A stretch of DNA of 23,403 bases from assembly GCA_011057175.1 (NCBI GenBank), contig DSBZ01000171.1, positions 1-23,403 of the forward strand. Direction: 5' to 3'. Source of the DNA: Candidatus Acetothermia bacterium (lineage in GTDB: Bacteria > Bipolaricaulota > Bipolaricaulia > Bipolaricaulales > Bipolaricaulaceae). Position 1 is the first letter of the stretch; each line of letters begins with the position of its first letter. Under the pieces are notes generated by a model, which was not told the DNA's origin, ran no database searches, and was given only the letters and a program-made list of their open reading frames with translations. This document shows, piece by piece, positions 7,225 to 15,769 of this stretch. The translations under genes and the position numbers were made by a program.

Positions 7225-7710
7225 GTGTTGCCACGCCGTGGGAAGGGGGCGCTGCTCCTCGAGAAGCGAGGGAAGGCGCTGTACGAGGCGAGCGCACGCG
7301 GCGCGCAGGATGAGGGAGCGCAGGAGATCTTCCTCACCTTGGCCGAGGAAGAAGGACGCCACATCGAGGTCCTCTCACAGGCGTTCGCTGACCTCATGCG
7401 CACCGGGTAGGTAACCAGGGGGGCCCCGGCGGAGGGGCCGACCGAGATCACGACCAGCGTGCTCACCGATGCGATCGAGGCGGAGATCTCCGCTGCCTCG
7501 TACGAAGCGGCGGCGCTCTACGCCGCGATGGCGCTCGAGGAACGGTCGGTCGCGTTCTACGCCGATGCGGAGAGGAACTCCTCCGGCGCGGCGCGGTCCC
7601 TCTTCCGCTGGCTCGCCGGGTGGGAACGGTCCCACCTCGATCTCCTCACCTCCCTCGACCAAGAGCTGCGCCAGAGGGTGTGGAACGACCAGCGCTTCTG
7701 GCCGTTCTAG
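7225..7710 (+). pseudogene. Ferritin-like (rubrerythrin-family) gene interrupted by in-frame TAG
   Basis: Two open segments in the same frame, 7225-7407 and 7411-7710, are separated only by a TAG at 7408-7410. The first encodes a ferritin-like helix pair with EKRGKALYE and EEEGRH (ExxH diiron motif); the second encodes the matching pair with LEERSVAFY and WERSH (ExxH) and ends in a rubrerythrin-like WNDQRFWPF. Read through the stop they give a ~161-residue four-helix diiron protein of normal layout, with a natural linker around the stop. The GTG at 7225 has no ribosome site, and the N-terminus before GALLLEKRG looks unconvincing. A 6-bp GC hairpin (7422-7427/7434-7439) lies 12 bases past the TAG. 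Most likely a decaying gene; readthrough or two separate half-proteins are alternatives. Its final TAG overlaps the priA stop on the other strand. Confidence 0.7.
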
Positions 7711-9776
7711 CCGAGCCACATCGGGTCGGGGTCGACCTTGAGCCACCGCGGCAGCGTGGGGAGGGCGTGACTCAACGCATCCACCACATCCTCCTTCCCC
7801 CGTACGAGGAGCTGGGCGCGAGGGACCCCACGGCGCGGGAAGAGGCGGGCCGGGCCGAGGACCTCGAACCCGCGGCGCGCCAGCTCGCGGGCGACGTTCT
7901 CCGCTTTCCCCTCTGCCCCGCGGCCGGCGGCCACCATCCGCACGAGGCGAGAGAAGGGGGGATAGCGGAGGGCCTCCCGATACCCCATCTCTTCCCTGTA
8001 GAACGCGGTGTAGTCCCCGCGCACCGCGCAGCGGATCGCGTAGTAGTCGGGTTGATCGGACTGCACGATCACCTCGCCGGGGAGGTCACTCCGGCCGGCT
8101 CGCCCGGCAGCGCCGGCGATGAGCTGGTAAGAACGCTCCCCGGCCCGGAAGTCGGGGGTGGAAAGGAGCTGATCGGCGTTGATGATCCCGACGAGGGAGA
8201 TCCCGGGGAAGTCAAGGCCCTTCCCCACCATCTGCGCCCCAACAAGGATCTGGATCTCGCCCTTGGCGAAAGAGGACAGGATCCGGTCGCGGTGCCGTGC
8301 CGTGTCCGCGTCGAGACGGGCCACCGTCGCCCGGGGGAAGAGCCGCTTCGCCTCATGCTCCACCCGTTCCGTGCCCACCCCGAACAAGTGAAAGTGCGTC
8401 TCTCCACAGTTCGGGCACGCCGGGTCCCGCCAGGCCCGCCCGCAGGCGTGGCAGCGGAACGTCCGGTCGGTGAGGTGGAACACGAGGGGGATCTCGCAGT
8501 CAGGGCAGCGCAGGATCGCCCGGCAGCGGCACGCCGCGCCGGTGTAAAACCCAAGGCGGTTGATGAAGAGGAGGATCTGCCCTCCGCGAGCGAGGTGACA
8601 TCCCACTGCCTCCTCGAGGGCAGGGCCGATCACCTCATCCCCCCGGGGGACGATCCGAACCGCGGGCGCGGCGCCCACGACGCGCTCGGGAAGCCGGAGG
8701 AGCCCGATCTCCCCTCGTTCGGCGCGGAAGTAGGTCTCCACCGCGGGGGCGGCTGCGCCCAGGACCACCGCCGCGCCCTCCCGGTCCGCGCGGAGCTCGG
8801 CCACCGCCCGGGCGTGGTAGTAGGGGGCCATCTCCTCCTGCTTGTAGGCCGGCTCCCCTTCCTCGTCGAGCGCGATGACGCCGAGGTTCGGGAACGGCAC
8901 GAACACGGCCGACCGCGTGCCCACCACACAGCGGATCCGCCCCTCCTGAGCACCGCGCCAACTCTCCCATCTCTCCCCGGGCCGCAGCTCGCCGAAGTAC
9001 GTCGCGGGGGGGGAGCCAAGGACCCGCCCCGCCCGCGCCCACAGCTGAGGGAGGAGGGACACCTCCGGGGCGAGGAGGAGGCCCCCCTTCCCCTGCGCCA
9101 GCCCTTCACCAACGGCACGCAGGTACACCTCGGTCTTCCCCGCGCCGGGGGGGCCGAACAGGAGGTACCTCCGTCCGCTGCCGATCCCCGCGCGAACCGC
9201 CTCCACCGCCTCCTCCTGAGCCGAGGTCAGCGCCAGTGCTCCGCCTTCCTCTCGATACGAGAACGGCAGCCGCCGCGGGCGGATGAACCCCTTGCGGAGG
9301 AGCGCCGCCACTGCCCGCTCCCCGCCGGGGAGCCGGCGCAGCTCCCCGACCTCGCCCGTCCCCTCCGCGACCGCAGCAAGCACCCGCGCCTGGGCCGGGG
9401 CCCGGCGGGCGAGCTCCGCGGCCGTACCGCGGGCTTCCTCCACCGGGAGGCTCAACTCGACCTCGCGGGTCCGGGCCCGGCTCGGGAGGGGAACGAGGCG
9501 TGCCAGGGCCATACCCGGCGGGGTGAACGAGCGGCGTGCGACCTCCTCGATGAGGGAGACGGTCGAAGGGGGCAGGAAGGGACCCGAGGCGGCTTCGATG
9601 GGGAGGAGCCGCCCGGGGAACGTGGGTTCTGGAACGACTCCCACCACGATCCCCCACAGATGGCGAGGCCCAAACGGGACGCGCACGCGATGGCCAACCG
9701 CCACGGAGAGACCGGGGGGGACCTCGTAGTCGAACGGGGCGGCCCGCGGGATGGGAAGGGCCACCCGAGCGATCAC
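7707..9776 (-). CDS. priA: Primosomal protein N' (PriA)
   Basis: PriA recognises stalled forks and reloads the replicative helicase. The 689-residue protein has the N-terminal 3'-DNA-binding domain (VALPIPRAAPFDYEVP), Walker A GPPGAGKTEVY (near 209), the GTRSAVF motif, an eight-Cys zinc-binding insertion (CRC, CPDC, CHACG, CPNCG, about 412-458), and late motifs GKGLDFP, PDFRAGER and GAAGRAGR. Two core motifs are altered: the usual DEEH is DEEG (near 302) and SATPS is AAAPA (near 339), which may uncouple ATP hydrolysis from unwinding. Start: GTG at 9776, GGAGGGAG 5 bases upstream; it forms a GTGA overlap with the upstream metallo-hydrolase stop. The frame is open further upstream without similarity. 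It is the last gene of the leftward block; its TAG overlaps a plus-strand TAG in CTAG. Confidence 0.93.
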   Translation of the reverse strand: MIARVALPIPRAAPFDYEVPPGLSVAVGHRVRVPFGPRHLWGIVVGVVPEPTFPGRLLPIEAASGPFLPPSTVSLIEEVARRSFTPPGMALARLVPLPSRARTREVELSLPVEEARGTAAELARRAPAQARVLAAVAEGTGEVGELRRLPGGERAVAALLRKGFIRPRRLPFSYREEGGALALTSAQEEAVEAVRAGIGSGRRYLLFGPPGAGKTEVYLRAVGEGLAQGKGGLLLAPEVSLLPQLWARAGRVLGSPPATYFGELRPGERWESWRGAQEGRIRCVVGTRSAVFVPFPNLGVIALDEEGEPAYKQEEMAPYYHARAVAELRADREGAAVVLGAAAPAVETYFRAERGEIGLLRLPERVVGAAPAVRIVPRGDEVIGPALEEAVGCHLARGGQILLFINRLGFYTGAACRCRAILRCPDCEIPLVFHLTDRTFRCHACGRAWRDPACPNCGETHFHLFGVGTERVEHEAKRLFPRATVARLDADTARHRDRILSSFAKGEIQILVGAQMVGKGLDFPGISLVGIINADQLLSTPDFRAGERSYQLIAGAAGRAGRSDLPGEVIVQSDQPDYYAIRCAVRGDYTAFYREEMGYREALRYPPFSRLVRMVAAGRGAEGKAENVARELARRGFEVLGPARLFPRRGVPRAQLLVRGKEDVVDALSHALPTLPRWLKVDPDPMWLG

Positions 9777-10672
9777 GTCGCTCCCTCCCGCCGGGAGAGG
9801 TAGGCGGCTGCCCCACGCACGGACATCGCCAAATCCCCCCAGGCCGGCCCAGGCGGGACCAACCCCTCCCGCGCTGCTTCGGCAACCACGTTCCTCACGA
9901 GCTCGTTTTCGTTTCGACACGTCCCGCGGAGGCGGCCCACCCGCTCCACCCAGGTCCGAAGGAGCTCCGCGTACCGGGAGAGGAGGGCAGGGGATCCGGG
10001 CCCAAAGTGCGTGAAGAGGAGCACCTCCGGGTCGAGCCCGATCAGGCGGTCCAGGGTGGAGAGGGACAGCCCGAGGTCGAAGCTCGGGGGGACCGTGGAC
10101 GGGAGGAGGACCCCATCGAGGTACAGCCCGACCGCGTCCCCGGTGAAGAGGAGCCGCACCCCTTCCGCGAAGAAACACAGGTGGTGGGGGGCGTGCCCCG
10201 GCGCATCGAGGGCCCGGATCCGGAACCGTCCCAGCGGGAAGGCCTCGCCGTCTTGAGCCACGTGGAGGCGGTCCGCGGGGATCGGGTCCATCGTCCCATA
10301 GAGGGGGAACCGCTCCCGGACCGCATCGCGAACCGAGGCGACGAGCCGCGAGGGGTCCACGAGGTGGCGCGCTCCCCGCGCATGCACGACCACCTGCGCT
10401 GCCGGCAGCTCCCGGAGGAGGGTGCCCGCCCCGCCGGCGTGATCGAGGTGGATGTGGGTGAGGAAGATCCACGCCACCTCGTCATGGGCGATCTCGAGAC
10501 GGTCCAAGGCGGCGAGGACCCGTTCTCGGGCGAGCGAGGTCCCCGCATCAACGAGGGCGGCCGGCTCTCCGCAGACGATGTAGACCCCCCCCTGACCGGG
10601 GACCCCGAACTGGTCAGCATCGAGGAGCCACACGCCCCGGTGGACCTCGGTCAACGGCAGGTCCTGCGGCAT
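9773..10672 (-). CDS. Metallo-beta-lactamase-fold hydrolase
   Basis: A 299-residue protein of the MBL-fold superfamily, glyoxalase II-like branch. It shows the metal-binding THIHLDHAGG (HxHxDH), a later His in DAPGHAPHHLCF, Asp in FTGDAVG and a final His in LFTHFG, so all usual metal ligands appear present. The last ~70 residues (from LSRYAELLRTW) are a helical tail. The substrate cannot be read from sequence; thioester or phosphoester hydrolysis is usual in this fold. Start: ATG at 10672 shares one base with the transporter's stop (TGATG), and its own stop overlaps the priA start (GTGA), so it is translated in a coupled chain. Confidence 0.9.
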   Translation of the reverse strand: MPQDLPLTEVHRGVWLLDADQFGVPGQGGVYIVCGEPAALVDAGTSLARERVLAALDRLEIAHDEVAWIFLTHIHLDHAGGAGTLLRELPAAQVVVHARGARHLVDPSRLVASVRDAVRERFPLYGTMDPIPADRLHVAQDGEAFPLGRFRIRALDAPGHAPHHLCFFAEGVRLLFTGDAVGLYLDGVLLPSTVPPSFDLGLSLSTLDRLIGLDPEVLLFTHFGPGSPALLSRYAELLRTWVERVGRLRGTCRNENELVRNVVAEAAREGLVPPGPAWGDLAMSVRGAAAYLSRREGAT

Positions 10673-11979
10673 CACAGGAACCACCCGGTGGCGATCCCCA
10701 CCCACAGGAAAGCGCTCGCGATGAGGCAGGAGAGGACGGCCACTGGGATCCCATCGCGGAACCACGCCCTGTAGCTCAGGGGTTGTCCGGCCTGTTCGGC
10801 GACGGACACGAGGACCATGTTCGCAGCCGAGCCGAGAGGTGTCCCGTTGGCCCCAAGCCCCACCCCGAGGGCGAGGGCCCACCAAAGGGGGGTGAGAGGG
10901 ATCCCCATTCTGGCCAGCCCCCGCACGAGGGCCACGAGGGTCACGGCCGCCGGGAGCGCGCTCACGACCCAGCTCAGGAGCGCTCCCAGCCACAGGAGGA
11001 AGAGCGCCAAGAGGAGGATGGACCCCCTGGCGGCGCTGACGACCCACTGCCCGACGGCCTCCAACGCCCCGCTCGCCTCAAGGCCGCCCGTGATCACGAG
11101 GAGCGCGGCGAGGAAGATGAGAAGGTCCCATTCCACCCCGTGCAAGAACGACTCGATGTTGGGCCGCAACAGGAGGACGCTCAGGGCCGCCCCGAGGAGG
11201 GCCACCACCCCCGGGGTCAGCCCGAGGGCGCGGTGGGCAACGAACAGGGCGAACACGAGACCGAGCACGACGAGGAGCTTGGCGGCCGTCCGCGGATCGG
11301 ACAGGGCGCGACGCTCCTCCATCCTCATCACCGCCTCCACGTCCGGGGCCCCGGAACCAGCAGATCGACGGAACCGGGGGAGGAGGAACGCCATCGCACT
11401 GCCCAGGACGATGAGGGACACGGGCAGGGTGTGGGTGAGGAACGCGTTGAACGAGAGCCCCCCCGCCGATCCGATGAGGATGTTCGGAGGATCCCCCACG
11501 AGCGTGGCGATCCCCCCGATGTTGGCCGCCATCGCCTCCAGGAGGAGGAGGGGCTGAGCGGGCAGGGCGAGGACTTCGGCCACGGAGATGGTGACGGGAA
11601 CCACCGTAAGCAGCGTGGTCAGGTTATCGAGGAACATCGACGCCGCCGCTGTGAACACGCCGAGCGAGAGGAAGAGGACGGTCGGGTTCCCGTGGGCGAG
11701 CTTCGCGGTGCGGATCGCCATGTACTGGAAGAAACCGGTCGCCCGCAGCAGCCCCACGATGACCATCATCCCGAACAGAAGCCACAATGTATCGGTGTCG
11801 ATGCTCGCCACGGCCTCGTGCGGGGAGTAGAAACCGAGGGCCGTTCCGGCCAGGATCATTGCCACCGCTCCCACGAGGGCGGCCAGGGTCCGGTGGACAT
11901 GCCGCGAGAACAGGAGAGCATAGGACGCGGCGAAGACGAGACCTGCGACGACGAACGTGGGCCAGCCCACGGCCCTCAC
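10672..11979 (-). CDS. ArsB/NhaD-type ion transporter (membrane protein)
   Basis: A 435-residue integral membrane protein with around 11-12 hydrophobic segments. The first half holds the ion-transporter superfamily landmark DNLTTLLTVVPVTI and then NIGGIATLVGDPPNILIG, typical of ArsB/NhaD/P-protein members; the second half has a matching re-entrant region with LLSWVVSALPAAVTLVALV and GANGTPLGSAANMV. A charged cytoplasmic loop near residues 205-230 separates the halves. It could export arsenite or exchange Na+/H+; no arsenic genes are nearby and the ion is not decidable here. Start: GTG at 11979, overlapping the NUDIX stop in GTGA. Coupled to NUDIX and the MBL hydrolase. Confidence 0.88.
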   Translation of the reverse strand: MRAVGWPTFVVAGLVFAASYALLFSRHVHRTLAALVGAVAMILAGTALGFYSPHEAVASIDTDTLWLLFGMMVIVGLLRATGFFQYMAIRTAKLAHGNPTVLFLSLGVFTAAASMFLDNLTTLLTVVPVTISVAEVLALPAQPLLLLEAMAANIGGIATLVGDPPNILIGSAGGLSFNAFLTHTLPVSLIVLGSAMAFLLPRFRRSAGSGAPDVEAVMRMEERRALSDPRTAAKLLVVLGLVFALFVAHRALGLTPGVVALLGAALSVLLLRPNIESFLHGVEWDLLIFLAALLVITGGLEASGALEAVGQWVVSAARGSILLLALFLLWLGALLSWVVSALPAAVTLVALVRGLARMGIPLTPLWWALALGVGLGANGTPLGSAANMVLVSVAEQAGQPLSYRAWFRDGIPVAVLSCLIASAFLWVGIATGWFL

Positions 11980-12404
11980 CCCCCGCGGCGGGCGTGGAGG
12001 AACGCCGCGGCGCGGTGGAGGGCATCCCGCTGTTCGGGGTACGTGAGGCGAGCGAGGGCCTCCGGTAGGGGGAGCCAGACGAGGGACTCCACCTCTCCCC
12101 TCCCGGGGACCCCGTCTTCATCGACCTCAGCGAGGAACAGGGTGACCTCCTTGTGCACGACCTCCCCTCCTCGGGGGAACCGGTACGCGATGCGCTCCGC
12201 GAACCCCGGCTGGGTGATGAGGCGCGTGATCCCCACTTCCTCCGCCACCTCGCGCTGGGCAGCTGCCATCTCGTCCTCTCCAGGTTCGATGTGCCCTTTC
12301 GGGAACCCCCAATGGCCTCCCCCCCGCTGCTTGATGATCAGGTACTCGCGGTGGGGGCGGCAGTCGCGGAACAGGATGAACCCGGGCGCTCGTTCGTCCG
12401 GCAT
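11976..12404 (-). CDS. NUDIX hydrolase (Ap4A-hydrolase-like)
   Basis: A 142-residue NUDIX protein. The NUDIX box Gx5Ex7REUxEExGU is complete: the Gly of GHIEPGE, then REVAEEVGI. The N-terminal APGFILFR and the pattern YLIIKQRGGGHWGFPKG are those of diadenosine tetraphosphate hydrolases, so the likely substrate is Ap4A or a related nucleotide, though the family is promiscuous. The ATG at 12404 is 4 bases after the rpoB stop (TGAGCCC ATG begins within it), so it directly follows rpoB where rpoC is expected. Its stop overlaps the transporter start. Confidence 0.92.
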   Translation of the reverse strand: MPDERAPGFILFRDCRPHREYLIIKQRGGGHWGFPKGHIEPGEDEMAAAQREVAEEVGITRLITQPGFAERIAYRFPRGGEVVHKEVTLFLAEVDEDGVPGRGEVESLVWLPLPEALARLTYPEQRDALHRAAAFLHARRGG

Positions 12405-12408
12405 GGGC

Positions 12409-15400
12409 TCACCCGATCTCCAGCTCGCGATCGTTCTCGTCGTAGGCCTTGGCGGACAGCCCCAAGCACCGCAACTCCTGCCACAGGACGCGGAACGATT
12501 CGGGGATGCCCGGGCGGGGGAAGTCCTCCCCGCGTAGGATCGCTTTGTAGAGCTGCACCCGACCCTTCACGTCGTCGCTCTTCAGGGTCAGCATCTCCTG
12601 CAGCAAGGCCGACGCCCCGTACGCCTCCAGGGCCCACACCTCCATCTCCCCCAGCCTCTGCCCCCCGAACTGGGCCTTGCCCCCCAGGGGCTGCTGGGTG
12701 ATGAGGGCGTACGGCCCTGTGGAGCGGGCGTGGATCTTCTCCGCAGCGATGTGTTCAAGCTTCAGGAGGTAGAGGACGCCGACCGTGATCGGGGACTGGA
12801 AAGGCTCCCCGGTGCGGCCGTCGCGGAGCACGACCTTCCCATCGCACCGGCTCCCGTCGGCAAGGCCGTGCTCGACGAGGGCCGCGGTGAGATCGCGGAG
12901 GATCTCCTCTTCATGAGCGCCATCGAACACCGGTGAAGCGACCGTCTCCCCGCGGAGCGCCGCCAACCACCCCAGATTGGCCTCGAAGATCTGCCCTAGG
13001 TTCATCCGCGACGGAACGCCAAGCGGGTTCAGGACAACATCAAGGGCGGTCCCATCGGGGAGGAACGGCATCTCCTCCTCGGGAAGGACGGCAGCGATCA
13101 CGCCCTTGTTCCCGTGGCGGCCGGCGAGCTTGTCCCCCACCGCGATCCGCCGCCTTTGGGCCACATACACCTTCACCAGCTCGTTGACCCCCGCCTCGAG
13201 CTCATCGCCGGCGGCGCGGGACATCCTCTTCACGCGGATCACGGTCGCCGTCCCGGAGATGGGCGGCATGCGCAAGGACGTGTTCTTGAAGTTCCGCATC
13301 CGCTCCCCGAAGATGGAACGGAAGATCCGTTCCTCGGGGGTCGGCTCGGCCTCCCCGCGGGGGGTGATCTTCCCCACGAGCACGTCCCCCGTCTGGACCT
13401 CGGTCCCCGGGCGCACGATCCCGTGCTCGTCCAGGTTGCGGAGCGCCTCCCGCGAGATGTTGGGGATGTCGGCGGTGATCTCCTCGGGCCCGAGCTTCGT
13501 CTCCTCGGCGCGGACCTCGAACTCCTGGATGTGGATCGAGTCGAGGCGGTTCTCCCGCACCAGCCTCTCGGAGAGGACGATCGCGTCCTCGTAGTTGTAC
13601 CCCTCGAATGGGAGGAACCCCACGAGGAGGTTCGTCCCCAACGCGAGCTCCCCATCTACGGAGGACTGAGAGTCGGCGAGCACGTCCCCCCGTTTCACGT
13701 TGTCCCCCGTCCGCACTGCGGGGTACTGGTGGAGGATCGTGTCCTGGTTCGAGCGCTCGTAGTTGAGGAGGCGGTAGACCTTCGTCTCCTTCTTCCCCTT
13801 GACCTCGATCCGCTGGGCGTCGACATAGGTCACGACCCCATCCTCATCGGCGAGGAGGGTCGCCCCCGAGTCGCGGGCCACCTTGCCCTCGAGGCCTGTC
13901 CCCACGAGCGGGCTCTCGGGACGGAGGACCGGGACCGCCTGTCGCTGCATGTTCGCACCCATCAAGGCCCGGTTGGCGTCGTCGTGCTCGAGGAATGGGA
14001 TCAGCGCCGCCGATGCTCCGACGATGATGTCGGGAGCGATCTCGACGAAGTCCACATCCTCGGGGGGCACGAAGCGGACCTCTTCCTTCCCCGTCCTCAC
14101 TTGAACGCGCTCATTCTTGATCCGACCGTCCTTGCCGATGGTGATCGTGCCGGGAGCGATCCTATACTGCCGCTCGTCGTCAGCCATGAGGTAGCGGACC
14201 TCGCCCGTCACCCGCCCGTTCTTCACCACCACGTACGGAGCTTCGAGGAAGCCGAAGTCGTTGACGCGGGCGTGGAGGGCAAGCGATGTGATGAGGCCGA
14301 TGTTCTGGCCTTCGGGGGTCTCAATGGGGCAGATCCGGGCGTAGTGCGAGGCGTGCACGTCGCGGATCTCGATCTTCGCCCGGCGGGCGGTGAGGCTGCC
14401 CAGGGCCGACAGCCGCCGCTTGTGGGTCAGCTCCGAGAGCGGGTTCGTCTGCTCGAGGAACTGGGACAGCCGCCCGGTGTAGAAGAGGTAGTTCATCGAA
14501 GCCTGGATCGTCCGTGCGGACACGATCCTCCGGATCGCATCCTTGTCCTCCGGGTCGTAGTGGGACAGCTTGTCCTGGGCGATACGCGCCATCCGGGTCA
14601 GCCCCTCACGGAGGGCGATCTGGGCCTGCTCGCCAGGGAGACGAACCCGCTTGTTGGCCAGATCGTCCGTCTCATCGACGAGGGACAGATCGTCCGGCGT
14701 GCGCAGCAGCAACGCGAGCGCGGCGAACAGATCCTGGGGAGTGAGGCACGTCTCCTCCCCCGCCCGCCCGAGCTTTCGGTTCACCTTAAACCGCCCCACC
14801 TTGGTCAGCCGATACGAGTCCTCGTTGAAATACAGGTTGTGCAAGTACTCGTACGCTTGGGTCGCAGTCACCCGCTCCCCGGACCGGAACCGGAGGTAGA
14901 TGTAGCGAACCGCCTCCTCCTGGGTTGTGATCCGCTTCTCGTGTTCCTCTTCAAGCGACTTGCCGATCGCGGGGTGAACGAGGCGCACCTTGGCCCGGCC
15001 GAGCCGAGCGAGGGCGGTGGCCCGCTCCCGGGTCAACTCCTCCCCCAGCCGCCAGGCCCCCTCGCCCGCGGCCACCTCTTCGGCGAGGATGCCCCGCTTC
15101 CACAGGTCCAGATGCTCCGGGAGGTCCTCCACTGCCACCTCGACCGCGTAGCGGGTGAGGATGTCCTCCTCGGAAAGGCCGAGGGCGCGGAGGAGGGTCG
15201 TCACCGGGACCTTCCCCCGCCGATCCAGGTTGGCGCGCAGCGTCCAGCGTCGCGTATCCAGATCCAGCTCCAACCACGCCCCTGACTCGGGAAGGAAGTG
15301 GGCCCGGTAGAGGTGGGGCTCCTCCTGGGTCAGGTACACCCCCGGTGAGCGGACGAGCTCGTTCACGAGGACGTTCTCCGTCCCGTTGATCACGAACGTT

Positions 15401-15735
15401 CCCCGCGGCGTCATGAGCGGGATCTCGGCGAGGTAGAGCTCGGCCTCCTGGCGAAGACGGTCCTCCTCCCACAACCGGCCCGTGGCCTTGAGGGGCGCAG
15501 CGTAGGTAAGATCCTTGTCCCGGCACTCCCACTCGTCATGGCGGGGCTCCCCGAGATAGGGATCGACCAGCTCGATGTACAGGCCATCTCGGTTCGGAGC
15601 CCGAATCGGGCTCACCTCGGCGAACGCCGCCGGGAGGTCCTGACGCAGGAATCGCTCATAGGAGGTGACCTGATCAGCGATGAGGGCCGGTGGATCGATC
15701 CACCGACGGGCTCGGCCGTACGAGCGTCGTCCCAT
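12409..15735 (-). CDS. rpoB: RNA polymerase beta subunit
   Basis: Catalytic beta subunit, 1108 residues from the ATG at 15735, a short form like that of Thermus. Landmarks: SYERFL near the N-terminus, GTFVINGTENVLVNELVRSPG, the rifampicin region SQFLEQTNPLSELTHKRR (about residue 420), CPIETPEGQNIGL, EGYNYEDAI, KLAGRHGNKG and the C-terminal GGQRLGEMEVWALEAYGA. Two oddities: the normally invariant GPGGLTRERAGFEVRDVH is shortened by two residues and reads GSLTARRAKIEIRDVH, and rpoC does not follow. The start is uncertain: a TTG at 15750 has a better-spaced ribosome site (GGAAGGGGAG just after the rplL stop) and would add five residues. The gap to rplL is 34 bases; it is the fifth gene of the rplKAJL-rpoB unit. 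Confidence 0.97.
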   Translation of the reverse strand: MGRRSYGRARRWIDPPALIADQVTSYERFLRQDLPAAFAEVSPIRAPNRDGLYIELVDPYLGEPRHDEWECRDKDLTYAAPLKATGRLWEEDRLRQEAELYLAEIPLMTPRGTFVINGTENVLVNELVRSPGVYLTQEEPHLYRAHFLPESGAWLELDLDTRRWTLRANLDRRGKVPVTTLLRALGLSEEDILTRYAVEVAVEDLPEHLDLWKRGILAEEVAAGEGAWRLGEELTRERATALARLGRAKVRLVHPAIGKSLEEEHEKRITTQEEAVRYIYLRFRSGERVTATQAYEYLHNLYFNEDSYRLTKVGRFKVNRKLGRAGEETCLTPQDLFAALALLLRTPDDLSLVDETDDLANKRVRLPGEQAQIALREGLTRMARIAQDKLSHYDPEDKDAIRRIVSARTIQASMNYLFYTGRLSQFLEQTNPLSELTHKRRLSALGSLTARRAKIEIRDVHASHYARICPIETPEGQNIGLITSLALHARVNDFGFLEAPYVVVKNGRVTGEVRYLMADDERQYRIAPGTITIGKDGRIKNERVQVRTGKEEVRFVPPEDVDFVEIAPDIIVGASAALIPFLEHDDANRALMGANMQRQAVPVLRPESPLVGTGLEGKVARDSGATLLADEDGVVTYVDAQRIEVKGKKETKVYRLLNYERSNQDTILHQYPAVRTGDNVKRGDVLADSQSSVDGELALGTNLLVGFLPFEGYNYEDAIVLSERLVRENRLDSIHIQEFEVRAEETKLGPEEITADIPNISREALRNLDEHGIVRPGTEVQTGDVLVGKITPRGEAEPTPEERIFRSIFGERMRNFKNTSLRMPPISGTATVIRVKRMSRAAGDELEAGVNELVKVYVAQRRRIAVGDKLAGRHGNKGVIAAVLPEEEMPFLPDGTALDVVLNPLGVPSRMNLGQIFEANLGWLAALRGETVASPVFDGAHEEEILRDLTAALVEHGLADGSRCDGKVVLRDGRTGEPFQSPITVGVLYLLKLEHIAAEKIHARSTGPYALITQQPLGGKAQFGGQRLGEMEVWALEAYGASALLQEMLTLKSDDVKGRVQLYKAILRGEDFPRPGIPESFRVLWQELRCLGLSAKAYDENDRELEIG

Positions 15736-15769
15736 CCCAGGAGGGGTCAAGAGGTGTGCGCTCCCCTTC

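Noticed and set aside
7408..7410. Pyrrolysine at the in-frame TAG
   Set aside because: TAG is used as the ordinary stop of def, tgt, priA, secE, rplJ, rplL and others here, so genome-wide recoding is unlikely, and no pyl genes are visible.
13114..15285. 723-codon plus-strand open frame over rpoB
   Set aside because: Antisense to clear RpoB sequence; no recognisable domains.
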